10,854 nucleotides of DNA from an uncultured Collinsella sp. (lineage in GTDB: Bacteria > Actinomycetota > Coriobacteriia > Coriobacteriales > Coriobacteriaceae), in contig CABTZM010000054.1 of the NCBI GenBank assembly GCA_902489295.1, positions 1 to 10,854 of the forward strand. The letters are read 5' to 3'. Each line of letters starts with the position of its first letter. Position 1 is the first letter of the stretch. The translations under genes and the position numbers were made by a program. The notes under the pieces were generated by a model that saw only the letters and a program-made list of their open reading frames with translations, did no database searches and was not told the origin of the DNA. This document shows positions 1-5,970 of this stretch, piece by piece.

Positions 1-18
1 CCCGCCACGATAACGAGC

Positions 19-148
19 CGGCGGCCCCCTGCCGTTAGCCCCACAATCTTTCCGCAGGACGGAGGAAGCCCCCGCCGCACAAAGTGCGCAGCGGGGGCTT
101 CCGACATGTCCGAGGACGATTGTGGGGCTAACGGGCAGGGGCCCGCCG
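19..148. repeat. Nested inverted repeat downstream of fucO, possible terminator or small interspersed element
   Basis: The outer arms (19-47 and 119-148) are reverse complements with one mismatch and one single-base indel over about 30 bp; both carry GTTAGCCCCACAAT or its complement. Nested inside is a second hairpin: a perfect 12-bp stem GGAAGCCCCCGC (64-75) with 91-102, continued by a 5-bp stem CGCAC/GTGCG around an AAA loop, with a two-base bulge (89-90). The stretches between the stems (48-63, 103-118) also pair loosely. It starts 8 bases beyond the fucO stop codon. Neither side of the central hairpin has a T-tract, so it is not a textbook rho-independent terminator. It could still end transcription, protect the 3' end of the mRNA, or be a palindromic interspersed repeat. 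The structure is directly visible; the role is unknown. Confidence 0.8.
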
Positions 149-155
149 AACCAAG

Positions 156-1322
156 TTAGGCAGCCGGGCAAATCTTCTTGAAGAGCTCGATGACGTCGTC
201 GAGCGTCGCCTCGCGCGGGTTGCCCGGGAAGCAGGCGTCAGCCATGGCGTCCTTGGCCAGGACCTCGATCTCGTCAGCCTTCATGGCCTCGCAGACGTGC
301 GGGATGTTCACGTCGGCAGAGAGCTGCTTGACGGCGGCGATGGCGGCGTCGGCGGCGTCGTCGGTGCTCATGCCCGTGGTGTCAACGCCCATGGCGACGG
401 CAACCTTGGCCAGACGCTCGGCGCAAACCGGCTTGTTGAACTCCATGGCGATCGGCAGCAGCATGGCGCAAGCGACGCCGTGCGGGGTGTCGTAGTGAGC
501 GGACAGGGTGTGAGCCATGGCGTGGTCGATGCCCAGGCCAACGTTGGAGAAGCCCATGCCGGCGACATACTGGCCAAGAGCCATGCCCTCACGGCCGGAG
601 CCGGGCTGGCCGGACTTGGCCTCGGCGACGGAGTCGCGCAGGTTCTCGCTGATCAGCTTAATAGCCTCAAAGTGGAACATGTCGGAGAGCTCCCAAGCGC
701 CCTTGGTGGTGTAGCCCTCGATGGCGTGGGTTAGAGCGTCCATGCCGGTGGAGGCGGTCAGGCCGGCGGGCATGGAAGCCATCATGTCGGGGTCGACGAC
801 GGCGACCTCGGGGGCGTCGTTGGTGTCGACGCACACGAACTTGCGGACCTTCTCGGGGTCGGTGATGACGTAGTTGATGGTCACCTCGGCAGCGGTACCG
901 GCGGTCGTCGGCACAGCGATGGTAAACACGGCGTGGTTCTTAGTGGGAGCAACGCCCTCGAGGCTGCGGACATCGGCAAACTCGGGGTTGTTGATGATGA
1001 TGCCGATAGCCTTGGCGGTGTCCATGGAGGAGCCGCCACCGATGGTCACGATAGCGTCAGCCTCGGCGGCCTTGAAGGCCTCGACGCCGTCCTTGACGTT
1101 CTGGATAGTGGGGTTGGGCTTAATCTCGGAGTAGAGGCTCCAAGCGATGCCGGCGGCGTCGAGCTCGTCGGTCACCTTGGCGGTAACGCCAAACTTGACC
1201 AGGTCGGGATCGGAGCAGACGAAGATCTTCTTGTAGCCGCGACGCTGGAGCTCGCCGGGGATCTCCTTGATAGCGCCGGAACCATGATAAGAGATGGTAT
1301 TGAGAACGAAACGATTAGCCAT
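156..1322 (-). CDS. fucO: Lactaldehyde reductase / 1,2-propanediol oxidoreductase (iron-containing alcohol dehydrogenase)
   Basis: Cytoplasmic NAD(H)-dependent enzyme of the group III iron alcohol dehydrogenases. Its 388 aa match the usual FucO length and the sequence resembles E. coli FucO along its whole length, with shared blocks such as NNPEFADVRSLEG (111-123), TTAGTAAEVTINYVITD (139-155) and GQYVAGMGFSNVGLG (250-264). The nucleotide-binding GGGSSMDTAK is at 95-104. The expected metal ligands are present: D195 and H199 in GMDALTHAIEG, then H267 and H281 in the DHAMAH...TPHG segment. FucO reduces L-lactaldehyde from fucose or rhamnose breakdown to 1,2-propanediol, regenerating NAD+ anaerobically. 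No fuc or rha genes lie nearby, so the physiological substrate is inferred; another short-chain aldehyde is possible. The ATG start is supported by GGGAGG at 1329-1334 (6-nt spacing). The gene stands alone: the upstream gene ends in a terminator and a palindromic operator candidate sits in its leader region. Confidence 0.93.
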   Translation of the reverse strand: MANRFVLNTISYHGSGAIKEIPGELQRRGYKKIFVCSDPDLVKFGVTAKVTDELDAAGIAWSLYSEIKPNPTIQNVKDGVEAFKAAEADAIVTIGGGSSMDTAKAIGIIINNPEFADVRSLEGVAPTKNHAVFTIAVPTTAGTAAEVTINYVITDPEKVRKFVCVDTNDAPEVAVVDPDMMASMPAGLTASTGMDALTHAIEGYTTKGAWELSDMFHFEAIKLISENLRDSVAEAKSGQPGSGREGMALGQYVAGMGFSNVGLGIDHAMAHTLSAHYDTPHGVACAMLLPIAMEFNKPVCAERLAKVAVAMGVDTTGMSTDDAADAAIAAVKQLSADVNIPHVCEAMKADEIEVLAKDAMADACFPGNPREATLDDVIELFKKICPAA

Positions 1323-1341
1323 TGATAGCCTCCCATCGTGT

Positions 1342-1364
1342 GCGGGGCACCCATTACGCCCCGC
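1342..1364 (-). other. Small GC-rich hairpin in the fucO leader
   Basis: GCGGGGC (1342-1348) pairs perfectly with GCCCCGC (1358-1364) around a 9-nt loop, just upstream of the fucO ribosome binding site. It may influence mRNA stability or translation; there is no sign of a known riboswitch. Confidence 0.4.
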
Positions 1365-1420
1365 GCTATGAGTCCCATCCTAACGCTTTTGAAACAAAAA
1401 ACACGTGAGAACGTCAAAAT

Positions 1421-1438
1421 TGTTAAAGCGTTTCAACA
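1421..1438. promoter_or_regulatory. Candidate LacI-family operator upstream of fucO
   Basis: TGTTAAAGCGTTTCAACA is an 18-bp palindrome centred on CG with 7 of 9 base pairs symmetric. CG-centred AA/TT-flanked palindromes of this kind are typical of LacI/GalR-family regulators and CcpA-like cre sites. It lies about 100 bp upstream of the fucO start, next to a TTGACG that could be a -35 box on the minus strand (1412-1417), although no convincing -10 follows. Carbon-source control of fucO is an inference, and no regulator gene is in the window. Confidence 0.4.
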
Positions 1439-1443
1439 GAAGA

Positions 1444-1481
1444 TGAAAAATATTGCGGCAAAGGGACAGCCCCTTTGCCGC
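1444..1481 (-). terminator. Rho-independent terminator of the DUF1275 gene
   Basis: On the minus strand an 11-bp perfect stem (1471-1481 with 1455-1465; GCGGCAAAGGG and its complement) encloses a 5-nt loop and is followed by a U-rich run (AATATTTTTC). It begins 7 bases past the TAA stop of the upstream gene and separates it from fucO. Confidence 0.88.
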
Positions 1482-1487
1482 ATTCGG

Positions 1488-2204
1488 TTACTTTCGACAG
1501 CCCTCTTTCCAAGCCTCGGCCGCAACCTTCCAGCGAAAACGCAAGTCGCGCTCGCGGTCGATGAACATGATGGCAAACGCGACAAACAGCAGCACGCTCG
1601 CCACGACGATGGCGTGCAGGCCCATGCGCTCAATACACCAGTTGCCCAACACGGCGCCAAACACAAAGGTAAAGATCACGCCAAAGTACAGCAGGCCGTT
1701 TTCCAAAAAGCCGCGCTTGTGGGTGATGATGTAGTCGTCCACGTTTTGCAAGGCATTACGGAGGTTGCCGATACACATGGTCGTGGCGATGCCGTGACCG
1801 TGGATCTTGCGGAAGCTCTCGACCTGCATGCCGCAGGCAAACGAGGTGAGGCAGTTGGCGAGCAGGTTGTAACCGCCGCCCGGGATAAAGCTCACGCCCA
1901 GCAAGATAACGGCTTCAAAAAACACCGTCACCTGGCGCCAGTGAATCACACTGCCAAACCGCTCGTGAACCAGGTCGGCAAGCATAATGCCCACAGCAAA
2001 CGACACCACGGGGAAGAAGTAGCGCCCCGCCAGTGCCCAGTTGCCTTCCGAGATGCTCACGCCCACGAGCAGGATGTTGCCCGTCTGCGCGTTGGCGAAA
2101 ACATGATCGCGCCCAATGTACGAATACACATCCATAAAGCCACCGGCGAGCGCCAAGATGATGCCCAGCTCAATAGACTCCGATATCTGTTTGGCACGCT
2201 GCAT
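1488..2204 (-). CDS. DUF1275 (YoaK/UPF0700) family membrane protein
   Basis: Predicted multi-pass inner-membrane protein of unknown biochemical function. The family hallmark is at residues 21-43, with GGFMDVYSYIGRDHVF followed by an A-x-TGN motif; later conserved elements are CGMQ (124-127) and a TTMCIGNLR segment (141-149). Hydrophobic stretches at about 11-30, 62-79, 92-108, 113-127, 170-190 and 196-215 suggest five or six helices; the last 20 residues are charged and presumably cytoplasmic. The 238-aa length is normal for the family. The reading frame stays open upstream to 2453, but the ATG at 2204 is chosen because AGGAGG (2215-2220) lies 10 nt ahead and the extra residues look like non-coding translation. 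It is transcribed alone and divergently from ygiQ. Membership of the family is clear; a transport role is often supposed but not shown here. Confidence 0.88.
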   Translation of the reverse strand: MQRAKQISESIELGIILALAGGFMDVYSYIGRDHVFANAQTGNILLVGVSISEGNWALAGRYFFPVVSFAVGIMLADLVHERFGSVIHWRQVTVFFEAVILLGVSFIPGGGYNLLANCLTSFACGMQVESFRKIHGHGIATTMCIGNLRNALQNVDDYIITHKRGFLENGLLYFGVIFTFVFGAVLGNWCIERMGLHAIVVASVLLFVAFAIMFIDRERDLRFRWKVAAEAWKEGCRK

Positions 2205-2214
2205 CGTCGTGCAT

Positions 2215-2220
2215 CCTCCT
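2215..2220 (-). promoter_or_regulatory. Ribosome binding site fixing the DUF1275 start
   Basis: AGGAGG on the minus strand, 10 nt before the ATG at 2204. It rules out the longer reading that would begin at 2453. Confidence 0.75.
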
Positions 2221-2400
2221 TGTTGACGACTCTCTCGTGCGTTGGCGGAAACATAGCCGCCGTTCATACTGTAACCCATTGACAACATGGCATGCGCGCG
2301 AGACGGGCTCCCCAACGCGCGGATACACAGTCTGGAAACAAACGGCGGGCGCGGCGCCGACACCCGCATCGACACGCCGATCCGCCAGCCCATGTACTCC

Positions 2401-2435
2401 ACCAGTCTTTTTAGCCCCGTCCCAAAAAGACTGGT
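2401..2435. repeat. Perfect 12-bp inverted repeat upstream of ygiQ
   Basis: ACCAGTCTTTTT (2401-2412) and AAAAAGACTGGT (2424-2435) are exact reverse complements around an 11-nt spacer. The right arm abuts a candidate -10 box (2436-2441), so it could be an operator for ygiQ. Alternatively it is a transcription-stopping hairpin, but the T-run lies inside the stem rather than after it. The remaining 268-bp divergent intergenic region (2205-2472) shows no gene I can support. Confidence 0.6.
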
Positions 2436-2441
2436 TACAAT
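2436..2441 (+). promoter_or_regulatory. Candidate -10 element of ygiQ
   Basis: TACAAT is one base from TATAAT and would start transcription near 2448, giving a leader of about 25 nt before the GTG start. No good -35 is seen at the expected distance, where the inverted repeat lies instead, so this may be an activator-dependent or non-canonical promoter. Confidence 0.3.
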
Positions 2442-2462
2442 TACGTGCAGCATACAAACACC

Positions 2463-2468
2463 GGGAGG
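2463..2468 (+). promoter_or_regulatory. Ribosome binding site for the GTG start of ygiQ
   Basis: GGGAGG lies 4 nt before the GTG at 2473 (GGGAGGGATCGTG). None of the in-frame upstream ATGs, such as 2287 or 2392, has a comparable site. Confidence 0.7.
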
Positions 2469-2472
2469 GATC

Positions 2473-4608
2473 GTGGCAAAAAAGCCTCAGCACGCTCAGA
2501 ACAGCCAACGCGGACAGCAGGGCAAACAGGGCCAGCAGCAAAAGCGCGGCGGCAAGGCGCAGGGCTCGCGACCCACGCATGCCTCAGCAGCGCCCTCACG
2601 CCCCTGGCGTCCGGGCCGCGACAAGTTCCTCCCCGTCAGCCGCGCCGACATGGATGCGCGTGGCTGGGACCAGTGCGACTTCGTCTACATCTGCGGCGAC
2701 GCCTACGTGGACCACCCCAGCTTTGGCATGGCCATCATCAGCCGCGTCCTCGACGCGCACGGCTACAAAGTGGGCATTATCTGCCAGCCCGACTGGACCG
2801 ACCCCGCCAGCATCACCGTGCTCGGCGAGCCGCGCCTGGGCTTTCTCGTCAGCGCCGGCAACATGGACTCCATGGTCAACCACTATTCGGTGACCAAGCA
2901 CCGCCGCCATACCGACGCCTATACCCCCGGTGGCGAGGAGGGGCACCGCCCCAATCGTGCCGTCACGGTCTACGGCAACCTCATCCGCCAGACGTTCAAG
3001 GACGCTCCCATCATCATCGGCGGCATCGAGGCAAGCCTGCGCCGCCTGGCCCACTACGACTACTGGCAGGACAAGCTCAAGCGCTCGGTACTGCTCGACT
3101 CGGGCGCCGACATCCTCATCTACGGCATGGGCGAGCATGCGATCGTCGAGATCGCCGACGCGCTCGATGCCGGACTGCCTGTCGATCAGATCACCTACAT
3201 CAACGGTACCGTCTACCGCACGGGTTCGCTCGACGAGGTCTACGACTACGACCTGCTGCCCAGCTGGGACGACCTTACCGCCGACAAGCTCAACTACGCG
3301 CGCAGCTTTAATGTGCAGCAGCAGAACATGGACCCCATCACCGGGCATCGTCTGGTAGAGCCCTACCCCAACAGCGTCTATGTGGTGCAGAACCCGCCAT
3401 CGGCAACACTCACCACAGACGAGATGGACGAGGTTGCCGAACTCCCCTACGCACGCGATTGGCATCCCGACTACGACGCAACGGGCGGCGTGCCGGCCTT
3501 TGCCGAAATCAAATTTTCCATTAGCTCCAACCGCGGCTGTTTTGGCGAGTGCTCGTTTTGCGCCCTCACCTTCCACCAGGGCCGCGTACTGCAGATGCGC
3601 AGCCACGACTCGATCATGCGCGAGGCCGAGCTGCTCACGCACGATCCCGAGTTTAAGGGCTACATCAACGACGTGGGTGGACCGACGGCCAACTTTAGCC
3701 GTCCGGCCTGCGACAAGCAGCTCAAGCACGGCGTGTGCAAGAACAAGCGCTGTCTGTGGCCGAGTGTGTGCAAGAACATGGTGGTCGACGAGAGCGGCTA
3801 CACGCAGCTGCTGCGCGATCTGCGCCAGCTGCCGGGCGTCAAGAAGGTCTTCGTCCGCAGCGGCATACGCTTTGACTACACCATGGCCGACGCCTCGGAC
3901 GAGTTTTTGCGCGAGCTGCTGGAGCATCACGTCTCGGGCCAGCTGCGCGTAGCACCCGAGCACGTGAGCGACGCGGTACTGTCCGTGATGGGCAAACCGA
4001 GCCGCGCCGTCTACGACGCGTTCTGCCGTAAATTTGAACGCTTGAACCGCGAATACGGACTCAAGCAGTACGTAGTGCCATACCTAATCTCGAGCCACCC
4101 CGGTTCAACGATGAAGGAAGCTGTGGACCTGGCCGAGGCCGTACGCGACATGGGCTACATGCCCGAACAGGTGCAGGACTTCTACCCCACACCGTCCACC
4201 ATGTCGACCTGCATGTACTACACCGGCGTGGACCCACGCACCATGGAGCCGATCTATGTGGCGCGCGACCCGCACGAAAAGGCCATGCAGCGTGCGCTCA
4301 TCCAGTATCGCAAACCCGAGAACTACAAGCTGGTACGCGAGGCGCTGGAAAAAGCCGGACGTCGTGACCTGATCGGCTACACCAAACACTGTCTAATCCG
4401 CCCCGTGCCGCCGCGCCCGGGCGAGACGTCTGCTGGCGGTGGGCATGGCACCGGCAAGAAGGGCGGCAAGGCCCACGGCGGTGCTGGCGGCAAGGGACCC
4501 AAAGGCAGCAAGGGGCACGGCGGCATGTCGCGTGCACAGAACACTGCCGGGCGTAATCGCGCGGCCCAGGGGCGTCAGGGCGCCAACGGAGGCGGGCGTC
4601 GCAACTAG
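2473..4608 (+). CDS. ygiQ: YgiQ family radical SAM protein
   Basis: Predicted cytoplasmic radical SAM enzyme of the YgiQ (UPF0313) family; its substrate is unknown. The conserved N-terminal domain begins with LPVSRADMDARGWDQ at residue 53. The radical SAM cluster motif is C356-x3-C360-x2-C363, in RGCFGECSFC. A second cysteine group follows (C413, C422, C427, C433, in a CKNKRCLWPSVC context), and the C-terminal DUF3362-type part includes QDFYPTPSTMSTCMYYTG. The length of 711 aa fits the family. The GTG start is preferred because of the adjacent GGGAGG and because upstream residues show no family resemblance. Residues 2-52 are rich in Gln, Lys and Gly, and about 646-711 form a Gly/Lys/His/Arg-rich tail; both look disordered and could bind nucleic acid, which is inference. 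The gene is monocistronic and its stop overlaps that of the convergent protease gene. Confidence 0.93.
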   Translation: MAKKPQHAQNSQRGQQGKQGQQQKRGGKAQGSRPTHASAAPSRPWRPGRDKFLPVSRADMDARGWDQCDFVYICGDAYVDHPSFGMAIISRVLDAHGYKVGIICQPDWTDPASITVLGEPRLGFLVSAGNMDSMVNHYSVTKHRRHTDAYTPGGEEGHRPNRAVTVYGNLIRQTFKDAPIIIGGIEASLRRLAHYDYWQDKLKRSVLLDSGADILIYGMGEHAIVEIADALDAGLPVDQITYINGTVYRTGSLDEVYDYDLLPSWDDLTADKLNYARSFNVQQQNMDPITGHRLVEPYPNSVYVVQNPPSATLTTDEMDEVAELPYARDWHPDYDATGGVPAFAEIKFSISSNRGCFGECSFCALTFHQGRVLQMRSHDSIMREAELLTHDPEFKGYINDVGGPTANFSRPACDKQLKHGVCKNKRCLWPSVCKNMVVDESGYTQLLRDLRQLPGVKKVFVRSGIRFDYTMADASDEFLRELLEHHVSGQLRVAPEHVSDAVLSVMGKPSRAVYDAFCRKFERLNREYGLKQYVVPYLISSHPGSTMKEAVDLAEAVRDMGYMPEQVQDFYPTPSTMSTCMYYTGVDPRTMEPIYVARDPHEKAMQRALIQYRKPENYKLVREALEKAGRRDLIGYTKHCLIRPVPPRPGETSAGGGHGTGKKGGKAHGGAGGKGPKGSKGHGGMSRAQNTAGRNRAAQGRQGANGGGRRN

Positions 4609-5516
4609 GGCAGCAATGCGCTCGCTGCGTCCATCCCACACGCGTGGCGCAGCGAGCGCATTGCCTCAACGAGGATGACGCCGGCGATAGCGACCGTGAT
4701 TATCACGTCGAACGGTGTGTTCACAAACCAGAGCAACGTCATGAAATACGACCCGGCATTAAAGGCAAAGTGCAGCAGGATCGTGTAGCGGAGCTTTCCG
4801 GTCGTCACGAGCACCCAACCAAAGATGAGGCCGGCGGCACCCGCGTAGCAACCCTGTACCCAATTCATGTGCATAAAACCGAAGATCGCCGCCTGCAGCA
4901 CAATCGCCGCGGCGATACCCCACGTGCTTGGGGCCGCCCAGGGCACCATGGCGCCACTCTGCGCGCTCACACGACGCCGGCACTTCCAAAGTGGGCGGCA
5001 CTGCGGATTAAACGCTCGGAGCGAAAACTCAAAAATAATGCCGCGCACCAGCAGCTCTTCACAAAATGGGGCGCCGAGCACCGTGGTCAGGACGGCAAGA
5101 AGGTTGGTATCGCCCAAGCCCGTTTCCTCGACGAGCTCGCTATAGTCCGCCGCAACCTCGGGCAGCAGCGACAGCACGCCGTCGCATAGGTAGCTAATGA
5201 CCACCTGCATGGATAGGCCGATCACGACAACGTATGCGATGCGCTTCCATGCAGCATTTGCTCCCCCGCCGAGCGGGCGTTCACCTTGCCGGCGCGCCAT
5301 GAAGGAGCGGGGCCACAGATAGCGCCACCACAGCAGCGCCATCAAAAACGACGCCGTCTGAGCGGCGGCCTGAAACCATTGAATATCGAGATTGTCGATC
5401 GGGAAACCCGTCAGTGCCGACACGATGTCCAGCGCGGAGAACAAAACAATGCTCAGGGCAATATCGGCAGCGACGACACCAAAACAGGCAAGCGCCCAAA
5501 CCAGCGCATTGAGCAT
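4605..5516 (-). CDS. CPBP family intramembrane glutamic endopeptidase (CAAX protease-like, Abi family)
   Basis: Polytopic membrane protease of the CPBP family (Rce1-like). All three catalytic motifs are visible in its 303 aa: EELLVR with E153, E154 and R158; FGFMH with F212 and H216; HFAFN with H249 and N253. Hydrophobic helices flank them from residue 1 to about 285. Bacterial members process or protect peptides, for example bacteriocin immunity, or act in membrane signalling; the substrate here cannot be read from sequence. The ATG at 5516 is chosen because AGGAGG (5522-5527) sits 5 nt upstream. The longer open frame to 5732 would run through the antitoxin gene. It follows that gene by 34 nt on the same strand, so the two are probably co-transcribed. 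Its stop (TAG, 4605-4607) overlaps that of ygiQ, and the last coding bases contain a perfect hairpin. Confidence 0.9.
   Translation of the reverse strand: MLNALVWALACFGVVAADIALSIVLFSALDIVSALTGFPIDNLDIQWFQAAAQTASFLMALLWWRYLWPRSFMARRQGERPLGGGANAAWKRIAYVVVIGLSMQVVISYLCDGVLSLLPEVAADYSELVEETGLGDTNLLAVLTTVLGAPFCEELLVRGIIFEFSLRAFNPQCRPLWKCRRRVSAQSGAMVPWAAPSTWGIAAAIVLQAAIFGFMHMNWVQGCYAGAAGLIFGWVLVTTGKLRYTILLHFAFNAGSYFMTLLWFVNTPFDVIITVAIAGVILVEAMRSLRHACGMDAASALLP
4613..4664. terminator. Perfect 17-bp hairpin at the convergent ygiQ / CPBP junction
   Basis: GCAATGCGCTCGCTGCG (4613-4629) and 4648-4664 are exact reverse complements around an 18-nt loop. The hairpin starts 4 bases after the ygiQ stop and lies wholly inside the last codons of the CPBP gene. 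It probably limits ygiQ read-through, and possibly acts on both strands, but no T-tract follows on either side, so intrinsic termination is not certain. Confidence 0.6.
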
Positions 5517-5550
5517 GCCAACCTCCTCAAAACCCGGCACTTGGGGACAG

Positions 5551-5754
5551 TCATTGTTGATGAGAATCGGGCGCAGCGCCAAAAGCCCCGTTGGGCGAAA
5601 TGTCGAACGGGAAGGTGCCGCAGCGATTGAACGCGGCGATAAACATGCGGATGGCGTTGGACGGCGTGGTGCCCACGAGCTGGGTTGCCGCCGCGAAGGC
5701 CGCCTTTTCCTCGGGCAAGACCTTCGCGACAACCGGGGTCATGTGTTCTGCCAT
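5551..5754 (-). CDS. RelB/DinJ family antitoxin (orphan)
   Basis: Small 67-aa protein recognised as a RelB/DinJ-type ribbon-helix-helix antitoxin. The N-terminal strand (about 5-13, TPVVAKVLP) and helix 14-27 are followed by the family hallmark TTPSNAIRMF (29-38) and the terminal PFDI (49-52). Such proteins bind their own operator and neutralise a RelE/YafQ/ParE-fold mRNA interferase encoded next to them. No such toxin follows: the next gene 34 nt downstream is the CPBP protease, and nothing toxin-like is seen in 5755-5970. The ATG at 5754 follows an AAGGAAG ribosome binding site; the frame upstream of it, to 5829, resembles no family member. The roughly 15 residues after PFDI are polar and presumably flexible, and may be the toxin-binding or degradation-prone tail. 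It could be a solitary regulator or part of a two-gene unit with the protease. Confidence 0.83.
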   Translation of the reverse strand: MAEHMTPVVAKVLPEEKAAFAAATQLVGTTPSNAIRMFIAAFNRCGTFPFDISPNGAFGAAPDSHQQ

Positions 5755-5788
5755 GGCGCTTCCTTTTTGAAACGACGGTGGTGCGGAT

Positions 5789-5847
5789 AGATGCGGGCCA
5801 CGCGGCTGGGCGACGGGCTGTGAAGGCAACCCGATTGGCCCGCATCT
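5789..5847 (-). repeat. 12-bp inverted repeat in the antitoxin leader
   Basis: AGATGCGGGCCA (5789-5800) and TGGCCCGCATCT (5836-5847) are exact reverse complements separated by 35 nt. If the antitoxin is transcribed from the candidate promoter near 5906, this forms a long stem-loop in its 5' leader, ending about 35 nt before the ATG. It could affect translation or mRNA stability, or be a bipartite protein-binding site. Confidence 0.6.
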
Positions 5848-5868
5848 GGAGTGTGTTTCTACGGCGTT

Positions 5869-5919
5869 GGTATTACTTGGTATTCCTAAGTATTACCCCG
5901 CAGATAGAATACCATACCC
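5869..5919. promoter_or_regulatory. GGTAT/ATACC-box cluster, candidate operator of the antitoxin gene
   Basis: The segment 5869-5897 is an imperfect palindrome whose ends are GGTATTACTT and AAGTATTACC, with a second GGTATT starting exactly 10 bp after the first. Further ATACC copies occur at 5910-5918. A minus-strand extended -10 (TGGTATTCT, hexamer at 5906-5911) and a plus-strand -10-like TAGAAT (5905-5910) overlap this AT-rich island. Ribbon-helix-helix antitoxins typically bind short repeated half-sites over their own promoter, so autoregulation is a reasonable inference. Confidence 0.4.
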
Positions 5920-5970
5920 GACCCCATGGGGACGGAGAAAAAACGGATCATTTTGTTGCTGAGTAAGTAT

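Noticed and set aside
1380..1395. AACGCTTTTGAAAC as a second LacI-type operator ahead of fucO
   Set aside because: Around its CG centre the flanks are not symmetric, so it is only a partial likeness.
1338..2282. Open frame of 314 codons on the plus strand opposite the DUF1275 gene
   Set aside because: No recognisable protein features, and it crosses a terminator hairpin; the minus-strand frame carries the family motifs.
2596..3963. Long open frame (455 codons) on the minus strand opposite ygiQ
   Set aside because: It is antisense to a strongly conserved radical SAM gene, resembles no known family, and is what high-GC coding DNA gives by chance.
5517..5732. N-terminal extension of the CPBP protease by 72 codons
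   Set aside because: It runs through the antitoxin gene in another frame, is Arg/Ser/Pro-rich, and the ATG at 5516 has AGGAGG 5 nt upstream.
5938..5943. T6 run on the minus strand downstream of the ABC fusion gene as a terminator
   Set aside because: No GC-rich stem precedes it; only weak A/T pairing is possible, so how the operon ends is unclear.
5755..5970. Search for a RelE/YafQ-like toxin or its remnant next to the antitoxin
   Set aside because: No frame in this stretch shows toxin-like sequence; only control elements and a doubtful small ORF are visible.
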